In this document: one piece after another, positions 51,964 to 63,998 of the stretch
Layout of the letters: every line of letters starts with the position of its first letter
Numbering within the stretch: position 1 is the first letter of the stretch
Assembly (NCBI GenBank): GCA_902518185.1
Contig: CABYFG010000003.1
Span: forward strand, 1-64,000
Origin: an uncultured Pelagibacteraceae bacterium
Lineage (GTDB): Bacteria; Pseudomonadota; Alphaproteobacteria; Pelagibacterales; Pelagibacteraceae
Direction of reading: 5' to 3'
Length of the DNA: 64,000 nucleotides
Translations under genes and position numbers: made by a program
Notes under the pieces: model-generated
Database searches by the model: none
What the model saw: only the letters and a program-made list of their open reading frames with translations
What the model was told of the DNA's origin: nothing

Positions 51964-53873
51964 AAAAAAAATACGAATTTTTAGATCAAATTAATTTTCC
52001 ATCAGATTTAAAAAAGGTTCCTGAATCAAAATTACAAAAGGTCGCTGATGAATTAAGAGAAGAAATGATTGATGCAGTATCAGTTACTGGAGGACATTTG
52101 GGGGCTAGTTTAGGTGTTGTAGAATTAAGCGTTGCACTACATTATATTTTTAATACACCAAGTGATAAATTAATTTGGGATGTAGGACACCAGTGTTATC
52201 CACACAAAATTTTAACGGGAAGAAAAGATAAGATAAGAACTCTTCGACAGGGAGGAGGTCTCTCAGGATTTACGAAGCGTTTAGAAAGTGAGTATGATCC
52301 CTTTGGAGCTGCGCATAGTTCCACCTCAATTTCATCAGCTTTAGGAATCGCAGAAGCAAATAAATTATCTAAAAAATCCGAAAATGTTATAGCGGTGATT
52401 GGTGATGGTGCTATAAGTGCAGGTATGGCTTATGAAGCCATGAATAATGCAGGTGCGTCAAAGACTAAAATAATTGTAATACTAAATGATAACGACATGT
52501 CAATTGCAAGACCTGTTGGAGCAATGGGAACATATTTAGCTAAAATTTTTTCTGGTAAAATTTATTTTAGTTTAAGAGAAACTTTAAAATTGATAACATC
52601 AGCATTTTCAAAAAGATTTAGTGCGAAAGCTGGTAAGGCTGAGGATTTATTAAGATCAGCTGTAACAGGTGGTACTTTATTTAGTTCCTTAGGTTTTTAT
52701 TATATTGGTCCTATAGATGGCCATGACCTATCTTCATTAATCCCGATTTTAAGAAATGCTAGGCACTCAAAACATCAAGGTCCTATTTTAATTCACATAA
52801 AAACAAAAAAGGGAAAAGGTTATTCTTTTGCTGAAGAAGCAAAAGATCATTATCACGGAGTATCAAAATTCAATGTAAAAACAGGAGAACAGGAAAAAAG
52901 TTCGAGCAAAATACCTTCTTACACTAAAGTTTTTGCAGATACCCTGATACAACATGCAAAAAATGACAGTAAAATTGTTGCAATAACAGCAGCAATGCCT
53001 GATGGAACTGGATTAAGTAGCTTTCGAAAACAATTTCCAGATAGAACTTATGATGTTGGTATAGCTGAACAGCACGCTGTCACTTTTGCTGCTGGTCTAG
53101 CAACTGAAAATTATAAACCTTACGCAGCAATTTACTCAACATTTCTTCAGAGAGCATATGATCAAGTTGTTCATGATGTTGCGATACAGAGTTTACCTGT
53201 ACGATTTGCGATAGATAGAGCAGGATTGGTCGGAGCTGATGGACCAACACATGCTGGAAGTTTTGACACTACATATTTAGCAACACTCCCAAATTTTATT
53301 GTGATGGCCGCAAGTGATGAGGCTGAGTTGGTAAAGATGATTAATACTTCTACAGAAATTAACGATAGACCATGTGCATTCAGGTATCCCAGAGGAACTG
53401 GAATTGGATCAATATTACCTTCAATCAATGAAAAACTAGAGATTGGTAAATCAAGAATTATTAAAGAGGGAAAAAAGTTAGCTTTAATAAATTTTGGAGC
53501 CAGACTAAGAGAAAGCCTTAAGGCATCAGAAAATTTAAAAAAAAAAGGTATCAATATTACAATAGTAGATGCAAGATTTGCTAAGCCATTGGATGAAAAT
53601 TTGATATGGCAATTAGCAACAACTCATGAAGCGATTGTAACTATTGAGGAGGGATCCATTGGTGGATTTGGTTCTCATGTAATTGATTTTTTAACAAAAA
53701 AAGGATTGATGGACTCAAATTTGAAGTTTAGATCAATGAAACTTCCAGATATTTTCATTGATCAAGACAAACCTGACAATATGTATAAGCTGGCTAATCT
53801 AGACAGTATTTCTATTGAAGAACAAATTTTAGATGTATTAAATTCAAATATTGTTTTCCAAAAACAAAAATGA
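51960..53873 (+). CDS. dxs: 1-deoxy-D-xylulose-5-phosphate synthase
   Basis: [68 protein letters not shown]. Confidence 0.98.
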   Translation: MKKKYEFLDQINFPSDLKKVPESKLQKVADELREEMIDAVSVTGGHLGASLGVVELSVALHYIFNTPSDKLIWDVGHQCYPHKILTGRKDKIRTLRQGGGLSGFTKRLESEYDPFGAAHSSTSISSALGIAEANKLSKKSENVIAVIGDGAISAGMAYEAMNNAGASKTKIIVILNDNDMSIARPVGAMGTYLAKIFSGKIYFSLRETLKLITSAFSKRFSAKAGKAEDLLRSAVTGGTLFSSLGFYYIGPIDGHDLSSLIPILRNARHSKHQGPILIHIKTKKGKGYSFAEEAKDHYHGVSKFNVKTGEQEKSSSKIPSYTKVFADTLIQHAKNDSKIVAITAAMPDGTGLSSFRKQFPDRTYDVGIAEQHAVTFAAGLATENYKPYAAIYSTFLQRAYDQVVHDVAIQSLPVRFAIDRAGLVGADGPTHAGSFDTTYLATLPNFIVMAASDEAELVKMINTSTEINDRPCAFRYPRGTGIGSILPSINEKLEIGKSRIIKEGKKLALINFGARLRESLKASENLKKKGINITIVDARFAKPLDENLIWQLATTHEAIVTIEEGSIGGFGSHVIDFLTKKGLMDSNLKFRSMKLPDIFIDQDKPDNMYKLANLDSISIEEQILDVLNSNIVFQKQK

Positions 53874-53878
53874 AATAT

Positions 53879-54961
53879 TTATCCGCATTGAGCTTGATTT
53901 AATAAATAATGATCAAGTAAAACGCATGATAGCATGGCCTCACCTACTGGAACTGCTCTAATTCCAACACATGGATCATGTCGTCCTTTAACGGATATAC
54001 TTGTATTTTTTCCAAATTTGTTAATTGTTTTTCTACTTTTTAGAATTGATGAAGTGGGCTTAACAGCAAATGAAACAATTATTTGCTGACCAGAAGATAT
54101 GCCACCCAGAATTCCACCCGCATTATTTGAATTAAACTTTAATTTATTTCGTGATTGTGAAATTTCATCTGAATTTTCTTCTCCAGATAATTGAGCAGAA
54201 TTCATTCCAGAACCAATATTAACACCTTTGACAGCATTAATGCTCATCATTGCAGAGGCAATATCAGAGTCTAGCTTTGAATAAATTGGCGCCCCCAATC
54301 CTGCTGGAATACCACTAGCTCTAATTTCAATTATAGCTCCACAAGATGAACCTGCTTTTCTAATGCTTAAAAGATATTTTTCCCATATTTTAAGCATTGA
54401 TTTATCAGGACAGAAAAATGGATTTTTATAGATTATTTTATCGTTCCAATTATTTGTGTCACATCCAAGAATCCCAAGTTGTGTAACTGCACCTGATATT
54501 TTAAATCTTCTACCTAATTTTTTTTTCAAAACTTTTTTTGCTATAGCTCCCGCTGCAACTCTTGATGCAGTTTCTCTTGCAGAAGATCTTCCGCCACCCC
54601 GATAATCCCTAATCCCATATTTTTTAAAGTAGGTATAATCGGCATGACCTGGTCTAAATTTGTCTTTAATATCATTATAATCTTTTGAACGTATATCTTC
54701 GTTATAAATAATTAAAGATATTGGTGTTCCAGTTGTTTTTCCCTCAAACACGCCCGACAGAATCTCTACTTTGTCACCCTCTTTTCTTTGAGTAGTAAAT
54801 TTGGATTGACCAGGCTTTCTTTTATTAAGTTCTAGCTGAATATCTTGTTCATTAAGGTTTATAAGTGGGGGACACCCATCAATTACACAGCCAATAGCGG
54901 GACCATGAGATTCTCCCCATGTTGTGAAACGAAAAACCTTTCCAAAAGTATTAAATGACAT
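53879..54961 (-). CDS. aroC: Chorismate synthase
   Basis: [59 protein letters not shown]. Confidence 0.98.
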   Translation of the reverse strand: MSFNTFGKVFRFTTWGESHGPAIGCVIDGCPPLINLNEQDIQLELNKRKPGQSKFTTQRKEGDKVEILSGVFEGKTTGTPISLIIYNEDIRSKDYNDIKDKFRPGHADYTYFKKYGIRDYRGGGRSSARETASRVAAGAIAKKVLKKKLGRRFKISGAVTQLGILGCDTNNWNDKIIYKNPFFCPDKSMLKIWEKYLLSIRKAGSSCGAIIEIRASGIPAGLGAPIYSKLDSDIASAMMSINAVKGVNIGSGMNSAQLSGEENSDEISQSRNKLKFNSNNAGGILGGISSGQQIIVSFAVKPTSSILKSRKTINKFGKNTSISVKGRHDPCVGIRAVPVGEAMLSCVLLDHYLLNQAQCG

Positions 54962-54994
54962 TATTTATATTGTATAAATTATTTTGTTAAAATT

Positions 54995-55618
54995 ATGAAT
55001 GAAAAAAACTCATTAGGGCTCAATAAATGCTTCTTAGATTCAGATGATCCCTTTAAATTATTTGAAAGTTGGTTTGCAGAGGCAAAAAAAAGAGAAATTA
55101 ACGATCCAAATGCTTTGGCTTTAGGAACCGCAACCAAAAAAGGTGTTCCATCAGTAAGAATGGTTTTACTTAAGGATTACAATAAAGATGGATTTGTTTT
55201 TTACACAAATTTAAATAGTCAAAAAGGTAACGAAATAAAAGAAAATCCTAATGCAACAATGTGCTTTCATTGGAAAAGTTTACTTAGACAAATTAGAATT
55301 GCGGGAACTCTTAGCTCAGTTTCTGATCAGACGGCAGACGAATATTATAATTCAAGAGCATATGAAAGCAGGATAGGAGCATGGGCATCTAAACAAAGTA
55401 GTATATTAAAAAATAGAGATGAACTTTTAGAGACACTGAAAGATTATAGAAAAAAATTTGCAGATAAAAATAATGTTCCAAGACCCAGTCATTGGTCGGG
55501 CTGGAATTTAAAACCCAATAGTATCGAGTTTTGGTTAGATGGTGACAATAGAATTCATGAGAGGTTGAAATATTCTTTTATTGATGGCAAATGGATGAAA
55601 AGTCTTCTAAGTCCTTAA
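54995..55618 (+). CDS. pdxH: Pyridoxamine 5'-phosphate oxidase
   Basis: PNALALGTATKKGVPSVRMVLLKDYNKDGFVFYTNLNSQKG; RPSHWSGWNLKPNSIEFW. Confidence 0.96.
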   Translation: MNEKNSLGLNKCFLDSDDPFKLFESWFAEAKKREINDPNALALGTATKKGVPSVRMVLLKDYNKDGFVFYTNLNSQKGNEIKENPNATMCFHWKSLLRQIRIAGTLSSVSDQTADEYYNSRAYESRIGAWASKQSSILKNRDELLETLKDYRKKFADKNNVPRPSHWSGWNLKPNSIEFWLDGDNRIHERLKYSFIDGKWMKSLLSP

Positions 55619-56628
55619 AAATCTCTAGATAAACTAAAAGAAGTTAAGTTTCCAAGAATAATTTTTTCTTCACAATCATCAAAAACTGATAGAGAGTTAG
55701 ATGCCAAGTTAATGTAGTGACAAGCTTTTTGATAGCAAGATTTTATTATGTTATATTTTTTGATTAAAAATAAAATATTACTAAAATCATTTTCATTTCT
55801 AACTTTTTTTGAAAAAACTTTTTTAAGATTTTTTTTTTCCATTAAATTTGCCTTTTGAAATAGTAAAATTATTGGAAGTGTTATTTTTCCTTCAAAAAAA
55901 TCTTGGCCAATTTTTTTTCCGAAGAGTTTTGTTTCTGAATTATAATCTAAGGTGTCATCAGCAATTTGAAAAGTAAGACCTAAATTTCTTCCGTAAAATT
56001 CAAGTGCTTCTTTTTTTTTATCTATAGTCTCAGATAAAATGGCACCGACCTTAGTTGCAGCAGCAAATAGCTCTGCAGTTTTTGATGATATTATTTTTAA
56101 ATATGTATCCTCTAACATATCAACTTCACCTTTGTGTTGAAGCTGCAGTACTTCACCTTGAGCAATTTTGGATGATGTTGAGGATAATAATTTCAAAACT
56201 TCAATATTTCCATCTTCTACCATCATCTCAAAACATCTGCTTAGTAAATAATCGCCAACTAATACAGATGAGTGGTTCCCCCATTTTTTATTTAATGTTT
56301 TTTTACCTCTTCTAACAATACCATCATCAATTACATCATCATGCATTAATGTTGCCGAATGAATTAGTTCAACACACGCAGCCAAATTCACATCTCTTGT
56401 ACCTTTAGAATAACCACAAAGTTTTGCAGCGCTTAGTGTTAGCAAAGCTCTAAGTCTTTTGCCACCTGTATTTAAATGATAATTAGTCATTTTTTCTACT
56501 AATTGTACTTCACTAATTAATTTGGATTTAATTTTTTCTTCTACCATCATCAGCTTTTCTTCAACTGAAAGTCTTAATTGATGATAAGAATTATTAACTT
56601 CATTTTTTAATTGAATTACATTTCCCAT
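55615..56628 (-). CDS. ispB: Polyprenyl diphosphate synthase (octaprenyl-type)
   Basis: GGKRLRALLTLSAAKLCGY, VELIHSATLMHDDVIDDGIVRRGKKTLNKKWGNHSSVLVGDYL. Confidence 0.94.
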   Translation of the reverse strand: MGNVIQLKNEVNNSYHQLRLSVEEKLMMVEEKIKSKLISEVQLVEKMTNYHLNTGGKRLRALLTLSAAKLCGYSKGTRDVNLAACVELIHSATLMHDDVIDDGIVRRGKKTLNKKWGNHSSVLVGDYLLSRCFEMMVEDGNIEVLKLLSSTSSKIAQGEVLQLQHKGEVDMLEDTYLKIISSKTAELFAAATKVGAILSETIDKKKEALEFYGRNLGLTFQIADDTLDYNSETKLFGKKIGQDFFEGKITLPIILLFQKANLMEKKNLKKVFSKKVRNENDFSNILFLIKKYNIIKSCYQKACHYINLASNSLSVFDDCEEKIILGNLTSFSLSRDF

Positions 56629-56741
56629 TGATAGTTGAAGTTAGTACAATAAGTTTTATAAGATACTTATCAATTGACGCACCCGAATCTTCAATTATAA
56701 GGTGTCTTTATATTCTTAAAAAAATTCTATAAAGATTTAAA

Positions 56742-57551
56742 ATGCTACCTTTTTTTAAAAAAAAAAAAATTATTCCACATATAAGATTATCAGGGGTCAT
56801 TGGCAATGTTGGAAAATTCAAGCAGGGTATAGATTTTTCTGGTCAAGAAGAGATCATTCTAAAAGCTTTTTCTGTTAAAAAGGCTCCTTGTGTGGCAATT
56901 ACTATTAATTCTCCAGGAGGATCGCCTGTTCAATCGCATCTAATTTATAATTTTATTAAACAGCAAGCAAAAAAAAATAAAAAAAAAGTTATTGTATTTG
57001 CAGAGGATGTTGCGGCATCGGGTGGCTACCTTATCGCTTGTGCTGGTGATGAAATATATGCAAATTCAAGTTCAATTATAGGTTCAATAGGTGTTATTTA
57101 TTCATCTTTTGGATTTACGGATTTAATAAAAAAGATAGGAGTTGAGAGAAGAGTTTATACTGCTGGAAAAAATAAAAGCACTTTGGATCCCTTTTTAGAG
57201 GAAAAGAGAGAGGATATTGAAAGATTAAAAAATATACAATTAGATCTACATAAAAATTTTATAAATGTGGTGGAGGAAAGTCGAGGTAATAAATTAAAAA
57301 AATCTGAAATAGAATTATTTTCTGGAGAATTTTGGTCAGGTAGAAAGGCTAAAGATCTAGGATTAATAGATGAAATTGGTGACGCTAATCATATTTTAAA
57401 AGAAAAATTTGGAGAAGATGTAATTATCAAAAAATTTGAAAAGACCAAAAGTTGGTTGAGTAAAAAGTTATCAACATCAACCAATAATCATGTAGACCAA
57501 TTTGCAAATATTTTAGAGGAAAAATCCGTTTGGCAAAAATATGGTTTCTAA
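56742..57551 (+). CDS. SppA/SohB-like S49 signal peptide peptidase
   Basis: [51 protein letters not shown]. Confidence 0.93.
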   Translation: MLPFFKKKKIIPHIRLSGVIGNVGKFKQGIDFSGQEEIILKAFSVKKAPCVAITINSPGGSPVQSHLIYNFIKQQAKKNKKKVIVFAEDVAASGGYLIACAGDEIYANSSSIIGSIGVIYSSFGFTDLIKKIGVERRVYTAGKNKSTLDPFLEEKREDIERLKNIQLDLHKNFINVVEESRGNKLKKSEIELFSGEFWSGRKAKDLGLIDEIGDANHILKEKFGEDVIIKKFEKTKSWLSKKLSTSTNNHVDQFANILEEKSVWQKYGF

Positions 57552-58422
57552 AAAAAATAAAAAAAAACTAAAATTTCAAACTTTTCAAGATACAATTTTA
57601 AATTTGCAAAAGTTTTGGAGCAAAATTGGTTGCATTATTTTACAACCTTATGATATGGAAGTTGGAGCTGGAACATTTCATCCTGCTACTACTTTAAGGT
57701 CTCTCGGACCTAAGCCATGGAAAGCAGCTTATGTTCAACCTTCAAGAAGACCAACAGATGGCAGGTATGGAAACAATCCAAATAGACTTCAACATTATTA
57801 TCAATTTCAAGTAATAATTAAGCCGTCTCCATTAAATATTAAAAAACTTTATTTAAATAGTTTGTCAGTTATAGGTATTGACCATAAAGATCACGATATT
57901 AGATTTGTTGAAGATGACTGGGAAAGCCCAACTCTCGGTGCTGCAGGGCTTGGATGGGAAGTATGGTGTGATGGAATGGAAATTACTCAATTCACATATT
58001 TTCAACAAATGGCTGGTTTTGAATGCAAACCTGTTTCAGTTGAAATAACTTATGGTTTGGAAAGAATTTGTATGTTCACTCAACAAAAAAAAAATGTGTA
58101 TGATCTAATTTGGAACAAGGAAAATGTAGAATATAGAGAAGTATTTCATCAGGCCGAAAAAGAGTTTTCAGCATATAATTTTGAACATGCAAATACAGAA
58201 AATCTTTTCAAAGTTTTCGATATGTTTGAAAGCGAAGCAAAGTTATTAGTTGAAAAAAAGATTTCTTTACCAGCATATGATCAGTGTTTAAAAGCAAGTC
58301 ATATATTTAATGTGTTAGATGCCAGAGGTGCAATAAGTGTTGCACAGAGAGCTGAGTATATTGGTAGAATAAGAGAAATAGTTAAATCAGCAGCAACGAT
58401 TTGGATCGGTACACAAAAATAA
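57541..58422 (+). CDS. glyQ: Glycyl-tRNA synthetase alpha subunit
   Basis: [63 protein letters not shown]. Confidence 0.98.
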   Translation: MVSKKNKKKLKFQTFQDTILNLQKFWSKIGCIILQPYDMEVGAGTFHPATTLRSLGPKPWKAAYVQPSRRPTDGRYGNNPNRLQHYYQFQVIIKPSPLNIKKLYLNSLSVIGIDHKDHDIRFVEDDWESPTLGAAGLGWEVWCDGMEITQFTYFQQMAGFECKPVSVEITYGLERICMFTQQKKNVYDLIWNKENVEYREVFHQAEKEFSAYNFEHANTENLFKVFDMFESEAKLLVEKKISLPAYDQCLKASHIFNVLDARGAISVAQRAEYIGRIREIVKSAATIWIGTQK

Positions 58423-60495
58423 ATGTCAGAATTTTTTTTAGAACTTTTTAGTGAAGAAATTCCAGCCAATCTTCAGAAGAACTTAAGAGAAAAAATTTTA
58501 GCAGATTTTAAGAGTCTTTTTAATAAAAAACTAATTAAATCAAAAAAAAGTTTTTCATTATCTTCACCAAACAGAGTAGTAGTTGTTTTTGAAGGTTTGG
58601 ATAAATCAATTAAAATTAGTTCCGAGGAAATCAGGGGACCAAAAATTGAGGCACCCGAACAAGCTATTGAGGGTTTTATAAAATCTAATAAGATAAATAG
58701 AAATAATTTATATAAAAAAAAAACAGATAAAGGTTATTTTTACTTTTATAAAACAAATTCAAAATTGTTAAAAACTCATGATGTTTTAATAAATTCTATT
58801 CCAAAAATTTTAGGAGAATATCAATGGAAAAAGTCAATGAAATGGGGTGGGTTCGACTTGAGTTGGGGAAGACCGTTAAAATCAATATTATCTATTTTTG
58901 ACAAAAAAATAGTTAGTTTCAATTTTCATCATCTTGTCTCTTCAAACTCAACTTTCGTAGATAAAGATCTAGAGATAAAAAAAAAGATATTTAATAATTT
59001 TAAAACCTATGAGAAGTTTTTTGAAAAAAAGGGAGTCTATGTTGATCAAAATAAAAGATTTAAATGTATAAATAGAAATTTTTCAAAAATTTTGAACACA
59101 AATAAACTAAAAATTAATGATAATCCCAAACTTATCGATGAGGTTGTGAACTTGGTAGATAGTCCGAATGTTTTATTTTGTAATTTTGATAAAAGGTTTT
59201 TATCAATGCCTAAAGAGATTTTAACTTTGACAATGGAGACACATCAGAAATATTTTCCAACTTTTAATGATAAAAATGAAATTACTAATCAATTTTTAAT
59301 TGTTTCAAATAAAAAAGATAATAGTGGACTTATCAAAATAGGAAATGAAAGAGTTGTTGAAGCAAGATTAAATGATGCAGAATTTTTTTGGAATAAAGAT
59401 AAATCTCACAATTTAGTTAAGAAAGTATCCAAATTAAAGTTTATGAATTTTTTCAAGGGATTGGGAAATTATTTTGATAAAGTTCAAAGAATGAGAAAAC
59501 TCGGTAGCATGATTTCAGATGAATTATTAATTAGTAAGGAAAAACTAGAGTTGTCAGCTTCAATCAGCAAAACAGACTTAACATCGGAGTTGGTTGGTGA
59601 GTTCCCTGAACTTCAAGGTGTAATGGGTGGATATTTTTCAGCTTATCAAGGATTTGACAAAGAGATTTCCTTAGCATTAACTGAGCAATATTTGCCTGTT
59701 GGATTAAATTCTAAAGTTCCCAGAAAACCATTTAGTATTTCATTATCTGTTATTGATAAGATAGATACTTTGGTTGGTTTTTTTGGTATTGATGAAAAAC
59801 CAACTAGTTCAAAAGATCCCTTGGCGCTTAGAAGGACTGCACTTGGTTTAATTAGAATTTTAATAGAAAATAAAAAAAATCTAAAAATAAATGATTTGAT
59901 CAGTTATTCTGCAAGTCTATATGAAGATCAAGGTTTCAAATTTATTGATAAAAATTTTCAAAATAATTTGCATAACTTTTTAAAAGATCGATTTAAATAT
60001 TATTTAAGAGAAAAAGAAATTCGTCAGGATATTATTGAAGCTGTAATTTTTTCATTTTCTTTAAATAAGATATTTTCATCTTTTGAAAAAGCAAGATGTC
60101 TTAACAAAATCATTAATAATCAAATTGGTATAGATATTACCTCGAGCTTTAAAAGAGCTTCAAATATTTTAGAAAATGAGTTAAAAAATAAAAATATTGA
60201 AATTGATAATGCTACAGATCCTGGAATTTTCAAAAGTGAGTTTGAAAAAAATTTACTTAAAAAAGTAAAAGAAATTCAAAAATACTATTCAACCATCAAT
60301 GATGATGAAAATTATGAAAAATCATTATCAATTTTAGCTGAAGCCAAAAAAGAGATTTTCGAATTTTTTGATAACGTAAAGGTAAATGAGGAAAACGAGG
60401 CTCTAAGAAAAAATCGATTGGAACTTATTAATTTGTTATGTAAAACGTTTCAAAATTTTACAAATTTTCAATTATTAAGAGCTGGCAATGAATAG
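58423..60495 (+). CDS. glyS: Glycyl-tRNA synthetase beta subunit
   Basis: EFFLELFSEEIPANLQKNL; KTDLTSELVGEFPELQGVMGGYFSAYQG; DPLALRRTALGLIRIL. Confidence 0.97.
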   Translation: MSEFFLELFSEEIPANLQKNLREKILADFKSLFNKKLIKSKKSFSLSSPNRVVVVFEGLDKSIKISSEEIRGPKIEAPEQAIEGFIKSNKINRNNLYKKKTDKGYFYFYKTNSKLLKTHDVLINSIPKILGEYQWKKSMKWGGFDLSWGRPLKSILSIFDKKIVSFNFHHLVSSNSTFVDKDLEIKKKIFNNFKTYEKFFEKKGVYVDQNKRFKCINRNFSKILNTNKLKINDNPKLIDEVVNLVDSPNVLFCNFDKRFLSMPKEILTLTMETHQKYFPTFNDKNEITNQFLIVSNKKDNSGLIKIGNERVVEARLNDAEFFWNKDKSHNLVKKVSKLKFMNFFKGLGNYFDKVQRMRKLGSMISDELLISKEKLELSASISKTDLTSELVGEFPELQGVMGGYFSAYQGFDKEISLALTEQYLPVGLNSKVPRKPFSISLSVIDKIDTLVGFFGIDEKPTSSKDPLALRRTALGLIRILIENKKNLKINDLISYSASLYEDQGFKFIDKNFQNNLHNFLKDRFKYYLREKEIRQDIIEAVIFSFSLNKIFSSFEKARCLNKIINNQIGIDITSSFKRASNILENELKNKNIEIDNATDPGIFKSEFEKNLLKKVKEIQKYYSTINDDENYEKSLSILAEAKKEIFEFFDNVKVNEENEALRKNRLELINLLCKTFQNFTNFQLLRAGNE

Positions 60496-63148
60496 ATTAA
60501 TTTTAAATTTTAAATCTAAAGATGTTAAAAAAATTAAAAATCCAAAAAATTTTTTAGGTGGGAAAGGAGCAAATTTAGCAGAAATGGGTAGAATGGGATT
60601 ACCTGTACCACCCGGATTTACAATATCAACAAAAGTTTGTGAGATATTTTATAAATATAAAAAAAAGTTAAATTTAAAATTAATTAGTCAAATAAAGAAT
60701 GAAGTAAAAGTAATAGAAAAAGATGTTTCAAAAAAGTTTGGTGATTTAAAAAACCCTCTTCTTTTGTCAGTCAGATCTGGAGCTAGAGTTTCAATGCCAG
60801 GTATGATGGACACAATTTTGAATCTTGGCTTAAATGATAAAACAGTAATTGCACTAGCTAAAAAAACCCTGAATGGAAGATTTGCTAAAGATAGTTATAG
60901 AAGATTTATTCAAATGTACGCAAATGTTGTTATGGGTGTTGAAAGCTACCACTTTGAAGAATTGATTGAAAACTATAAGTTAACTAAAGGTGTTCTTTTA
61001 GATACTGATTTAAATGAAGAGGATTGGGACGGTTTAATAAAAGACTTTAAAAATATTGTAAAAGAACAAACAAAAAAAGATTTTCCTCAAGAGGTTTATC
61101 AACAATTATTTGGAGCTATAAATGCTGTATTTTTATCCTGGGAAAGTAATCGTGCAAAAGTTTATAGAAAATTAAATCAGATCCCATCTGAATGGGGAAC
61201 TGCAGTAAATGTTCAGTCCATGGTTTTTGGAAATATGGGAAATGATTGTGCTACTGGAGTAGTGTTTACAAGAAATCCATCAGATGGATCAAACAATATT
61301 TATGGTGAGTATTTAATCAACGCTCAGGGTGAAGATGTTGTTGCAGGGACTAGAACACCACAACACATTACTAAAATTAAAAAAAAAGAGGCGAATGTAA
61401 ATGATTTATCTATGGAAGAGTCTATGCCTTTAGTTTTTAAACAATTATATAAAATTTTAAAAAAATTAGAAAAACACTATAAAGATATGCAAGACGTGGA
61501 GTTTACGGTTGAAAATGGTAAACTTTGGATACTCCAAACTCGTTCAGGAAAAAGAACATCAAAATCTGCAGTAAAAATTGCTGTTGACATGGTGAAGGAA
61601 AAACTGATTACTAAAAATGAAGCATTACTAAGAATTGATCCAAATTCTTTAGATACATTGCTACACCCAACTCTAGACGAGAAAAGTTCAATTAAAGTAA
61701 TTGCTCATGGCTTGCCTGCATCTCCTGGCGCTGTAAGTGGTAAAGTTGTGTTCACATCTGAAGAGGCTGAAAGGCTAAATGGTATGATGCAGGATACAAT
61801 TTTAGTTAGAGTAGAAACTTCTCCAGAGGATATACAGGGAATGCATGCAGCAAAAGGAATTTTGACTGCAAGAGGCGGGATGACAAGTCACGCTGCAGTA
61901 GTTGCAAGGGGAATGGGTAGACCTTGTGTGTCAGGCTCAAGTGAGATTGATATCAATTATGATAAAAAAACATTTAAAACATCTACAATTGAAATAAAAG
62001 AGGGAGACACAATTACAATTGATGGCTCCTCTGGTAGGATAATTTTAGGTACCGTACCAACAGTAAAGCCAGAAATTTCAGGAGATTTTTCAAAATTAAT
62101 GAAATGGGCTGATAATATAAGAAGATTAAAGATTAGAACAAATTCAGAAACTCCTGTGGACACTAAAACAGCGAGAGATTTTGGTGCTGAGGGTATAGGC
62201 CTTTGTAGAACCGAGCATATGTTTTTTGATGAAAAAAGAATTTTATATGTAAGAGAAATGATCTTATCTAAAACTCAAGATGACAGGGCTAAAGCTCTAG
62301 AAAAGCTTTTACCTTTTCAAAAAAAAGATTTTATGAAAATTTTTACTATTATGCATGGTCTTCCAGTAACTGTGAGGTTGTTAGACCCACCACTTCATGA
62401 ATTTTTGCCAAAATCCAAAAAAGAGATTCTTGAAATAGCAAGTGTAATGAACATAGATAAGAGTGAATTAGAGACTAGAATAGAAGAGCTTTTTGAACAA
62501 AATCCTATGTTAGGGCACAGGGGTTGTAGACTAGGAATTTCTTTTCCTGAAATTTATGAAATGCAATGTAGAGCAATTTTTGAGGCATTATCAGAGCTAA
62601 AAAAAAATAGACGAAAATCTGCATTTCCTGAGATAATGATACCACTTGTTTCAACTGAGGCAGAAATAAAAATTATAAAAGATCTTGTAATAAATACGGC
62701 TAGAAAAGTTCAAAATAAAAATAAAATAAAGATTAATTTTTTAGTTGGTACAATGATTGAGTTACCTCGGGCTGCAATAAAAGCAAATGATATTGCTAAA
62801 CATGCTGAATTTTTTAGTTTTGGAACTAACGATTTAACTCAAACTACTTTTGGCATAAGTAGAGATGATAGTGGGAAATTTTTAAATGATTATATAGATA
62901 ATAAGATTTTTACAATAGATCCATTTATATCAATAGATGACGGTGTAAAAGATTTAGTGGAGATAGCTGTTGAAAAAGGAAAAAAAATAAACAGAAAACT
63001 AAAATTAGGAATTTGTGGTGAACATGGGGGCGACCCAATGAGTATTAACTTTTGCTCAAAAATTGGTCTAAATTATGTATCCTGCTCTCCGTATAGAGTT
63101 CCTATTGCAAGATTGGCAGCTGCTCAGGCAGAATTAAAGAAAATCTGA
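60488..63148 (+). CDS. ppdK: Pyruvate, phosphate dikinase
   Basis: GGKGANLAEMGRMGLPVPPGFTIST; LTARGGMTSHAAVVARGMGRPCVSG; IGLCRTEHMFF. Confidence 0.98.
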   Translation: MNRLILNFKSKDVKKIKNPKNFLGGKGANLAEMGRMGLPVPPGFTISTKVCEIFYKYKKKLNLKLISQIKNEVKVIEKDVSKKFGDLKNPLLLSVRSGARVSMPGMMDTILNLGLNDKTVIALAKKTLNGRFAKDSYRRFIQMYANVVMGVESYHFEELIENYKLTKGVLLDTDLNEEDWDGLIKDFKNIVKEQTKKDFPQEVYQQLFGAINAVFLSWESNRAKVYRKLNQIPSEWGTAVNVQSMVFGNMGNDCATGVVFTRNPSDGSNNIYGEYLINAQGEDVVAGTRTPQHITKIKKKEANVNDLSMEESMPLVFKQLYKILKKLEKHYKDMQDVEFTVENGKLWILQTRSGKRTSKSAVKIAVDMVKEKLITKNEALLRIDPNSLDTLLHPTLDEKSSIKVIAHGLPASPGAVSGKVVFTSEEAERLNGMMQDTILVRVETSPEDIQGMHAAKGILTARGGMTSHAAVVARGMGRPCVSGSSEIDINYDKKTFKTSTIEIKEGDTITIDGSSGRIILGTVPTVKPEISGDFSKLMKWADNIRRLKIRTNSETPVDTKTARDFGAEGIGLCRTEHMFFDEKRILYVREMILSKTQDDRAKALEKLLPFQKKDFMKIFTIMHGLPVTVRLLDPPLHEFLPKSKKEILEIASVMNIDKSELETRIEELFEQNPMLGHRGCRLGISFPEIYEMQCRAIFEALSELKKNRRKSAFPEIMIPLVSTEAEIKIIKDLVINTARKVQNKNKIKINFLVGTMIELPRAAIKANDIAKHAEFFSFGTNDLTQTTFGISRDDSGKFLNDYIDNKIFTIDPFISIDDGVKDLVEIAVEKGKKINRKLKLGICGEHGGDPMSINFCSKIGLNYVSCSPYRVPIARLAAAQAELKKI

Positions 63149-63154
63149 TAAATT

Positions 63155-63865
63155 TTATTTTTGATAGATTAAAATAAAGTGGTTAATATTTTTTTTCATC
63201 AACTTATAAACCATTCTCAATAATAGTTGTATTTTATTACTTTTAAAAATTATCTTATTTAAAAATTTTTTTTTTGCAAATCGAATTGGTAATAATGATA
63301 AAATCTCAAATTTATAATTTAACTTTCTTAGGTTGACAAACAAGTCTTCTTTATTTTCAATCTGTTCAAATATCAACAAACCATTTGTCCTTAGTTTATT
63401 AATTAGAATATCTATTAATTTCTTTTGATTACTGAAATTTGCATCTCTGGTAAATGGGTAAACTTCTCGTAAATAGATTATGTCGTATTTTTTTTTAAAC
63501 TTGTCCAAACTTTCTATATCTGATTGAAAAAAATTTTCACTAGGGAAAGCCTTTCTATGAATATCACTTACAGAATCCGATGGATCGCAATAATCGATGT
63601 TAAATCCCCCAAATTTATTTAACTCTCTTGCTATGAAACCAAGGCCACATCCACAATCTAAGATACGCTCATTTTTTCTATTTAAATGATCTTTGATGAA
63701 GGTATCTAATCTATGTGCATATAATTTTGCTATTTTTATTTGAGAATGAGCATCAATATTTTCTTCTGTTAAACTTTTCCAAAATTCATCAATAGATACA
63801 TCTAATTTTTTTTTTAGATAAGTAAAAGAACTTGGCTCATTTTTATTGTAGTTATTAAATTTCAT
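63155..63865 (-). CDS. Class I SAM-dependent methyltransferase
   Basis: ERILDCGCGLGFIARELNKFGGFNIDYCDPSDSV; YDIIYLREVYPF. Confidence 0.82.
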   Translation of the reverse strand: MKFNNYNKNEPSSFTYLKKKLDVSIDEFWKSLTEENIDAHSQIKIAKLYAHRLDTFIKDHLNRKNERILDCGCGLGFIARELNKFGGFNIDYCDPSDSVSDIHRKAFPSENFFQSDIESLDKFKKKYDIIYLREVYPFTRDANFSNQKKLIDILINKLRTNGLLIFEQIENKEDLFVNLRKLNYKFEILSLLPIRFAKKKFLNKIIFKSNKIQLLLRMVYKLMKKNINHFILIYQK

Positions 63866-63884
63866 CTTAATTTCTAATATTACA

Positions 63885-63998
63885 TTAATCTTTTAGCTCA
63901 AATAATAATTTTCTATCTTCTTTATAAAAAGAGTAAATCTTATCAAATTCTTTTTTAAAAAGAATTGAAAAATCTATTTTCTTTTTTAACGAATAATT
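63885..63998 (-). CDS. Truncated C-terminus of an unknown protein running off the right edge
   Basis: Minus-strand frame open to the edge: ...NYSLKKKIDFSILFKKEFDKIYSFYKEDRKLLFELKD*. Confidence 0.4.
   Translation of the reverse strand, partial: NYSLKKKIDFSILFKKEFDKIYSFYKEDRKLLFELKD

Noticed and set aside
53171-53554. 127-aa antisense ORF inside dxs
   Set aside because: Entirely opposite a strongly conserved gene; no recognisable motif; probable chance ORF.
56629-56741. Possible ncRNA in the 113-nt ispB/sppA-like divergent gap
   Set aside because: Only weak, bulged short inverted repeats; more easily explained as divergent promoters.
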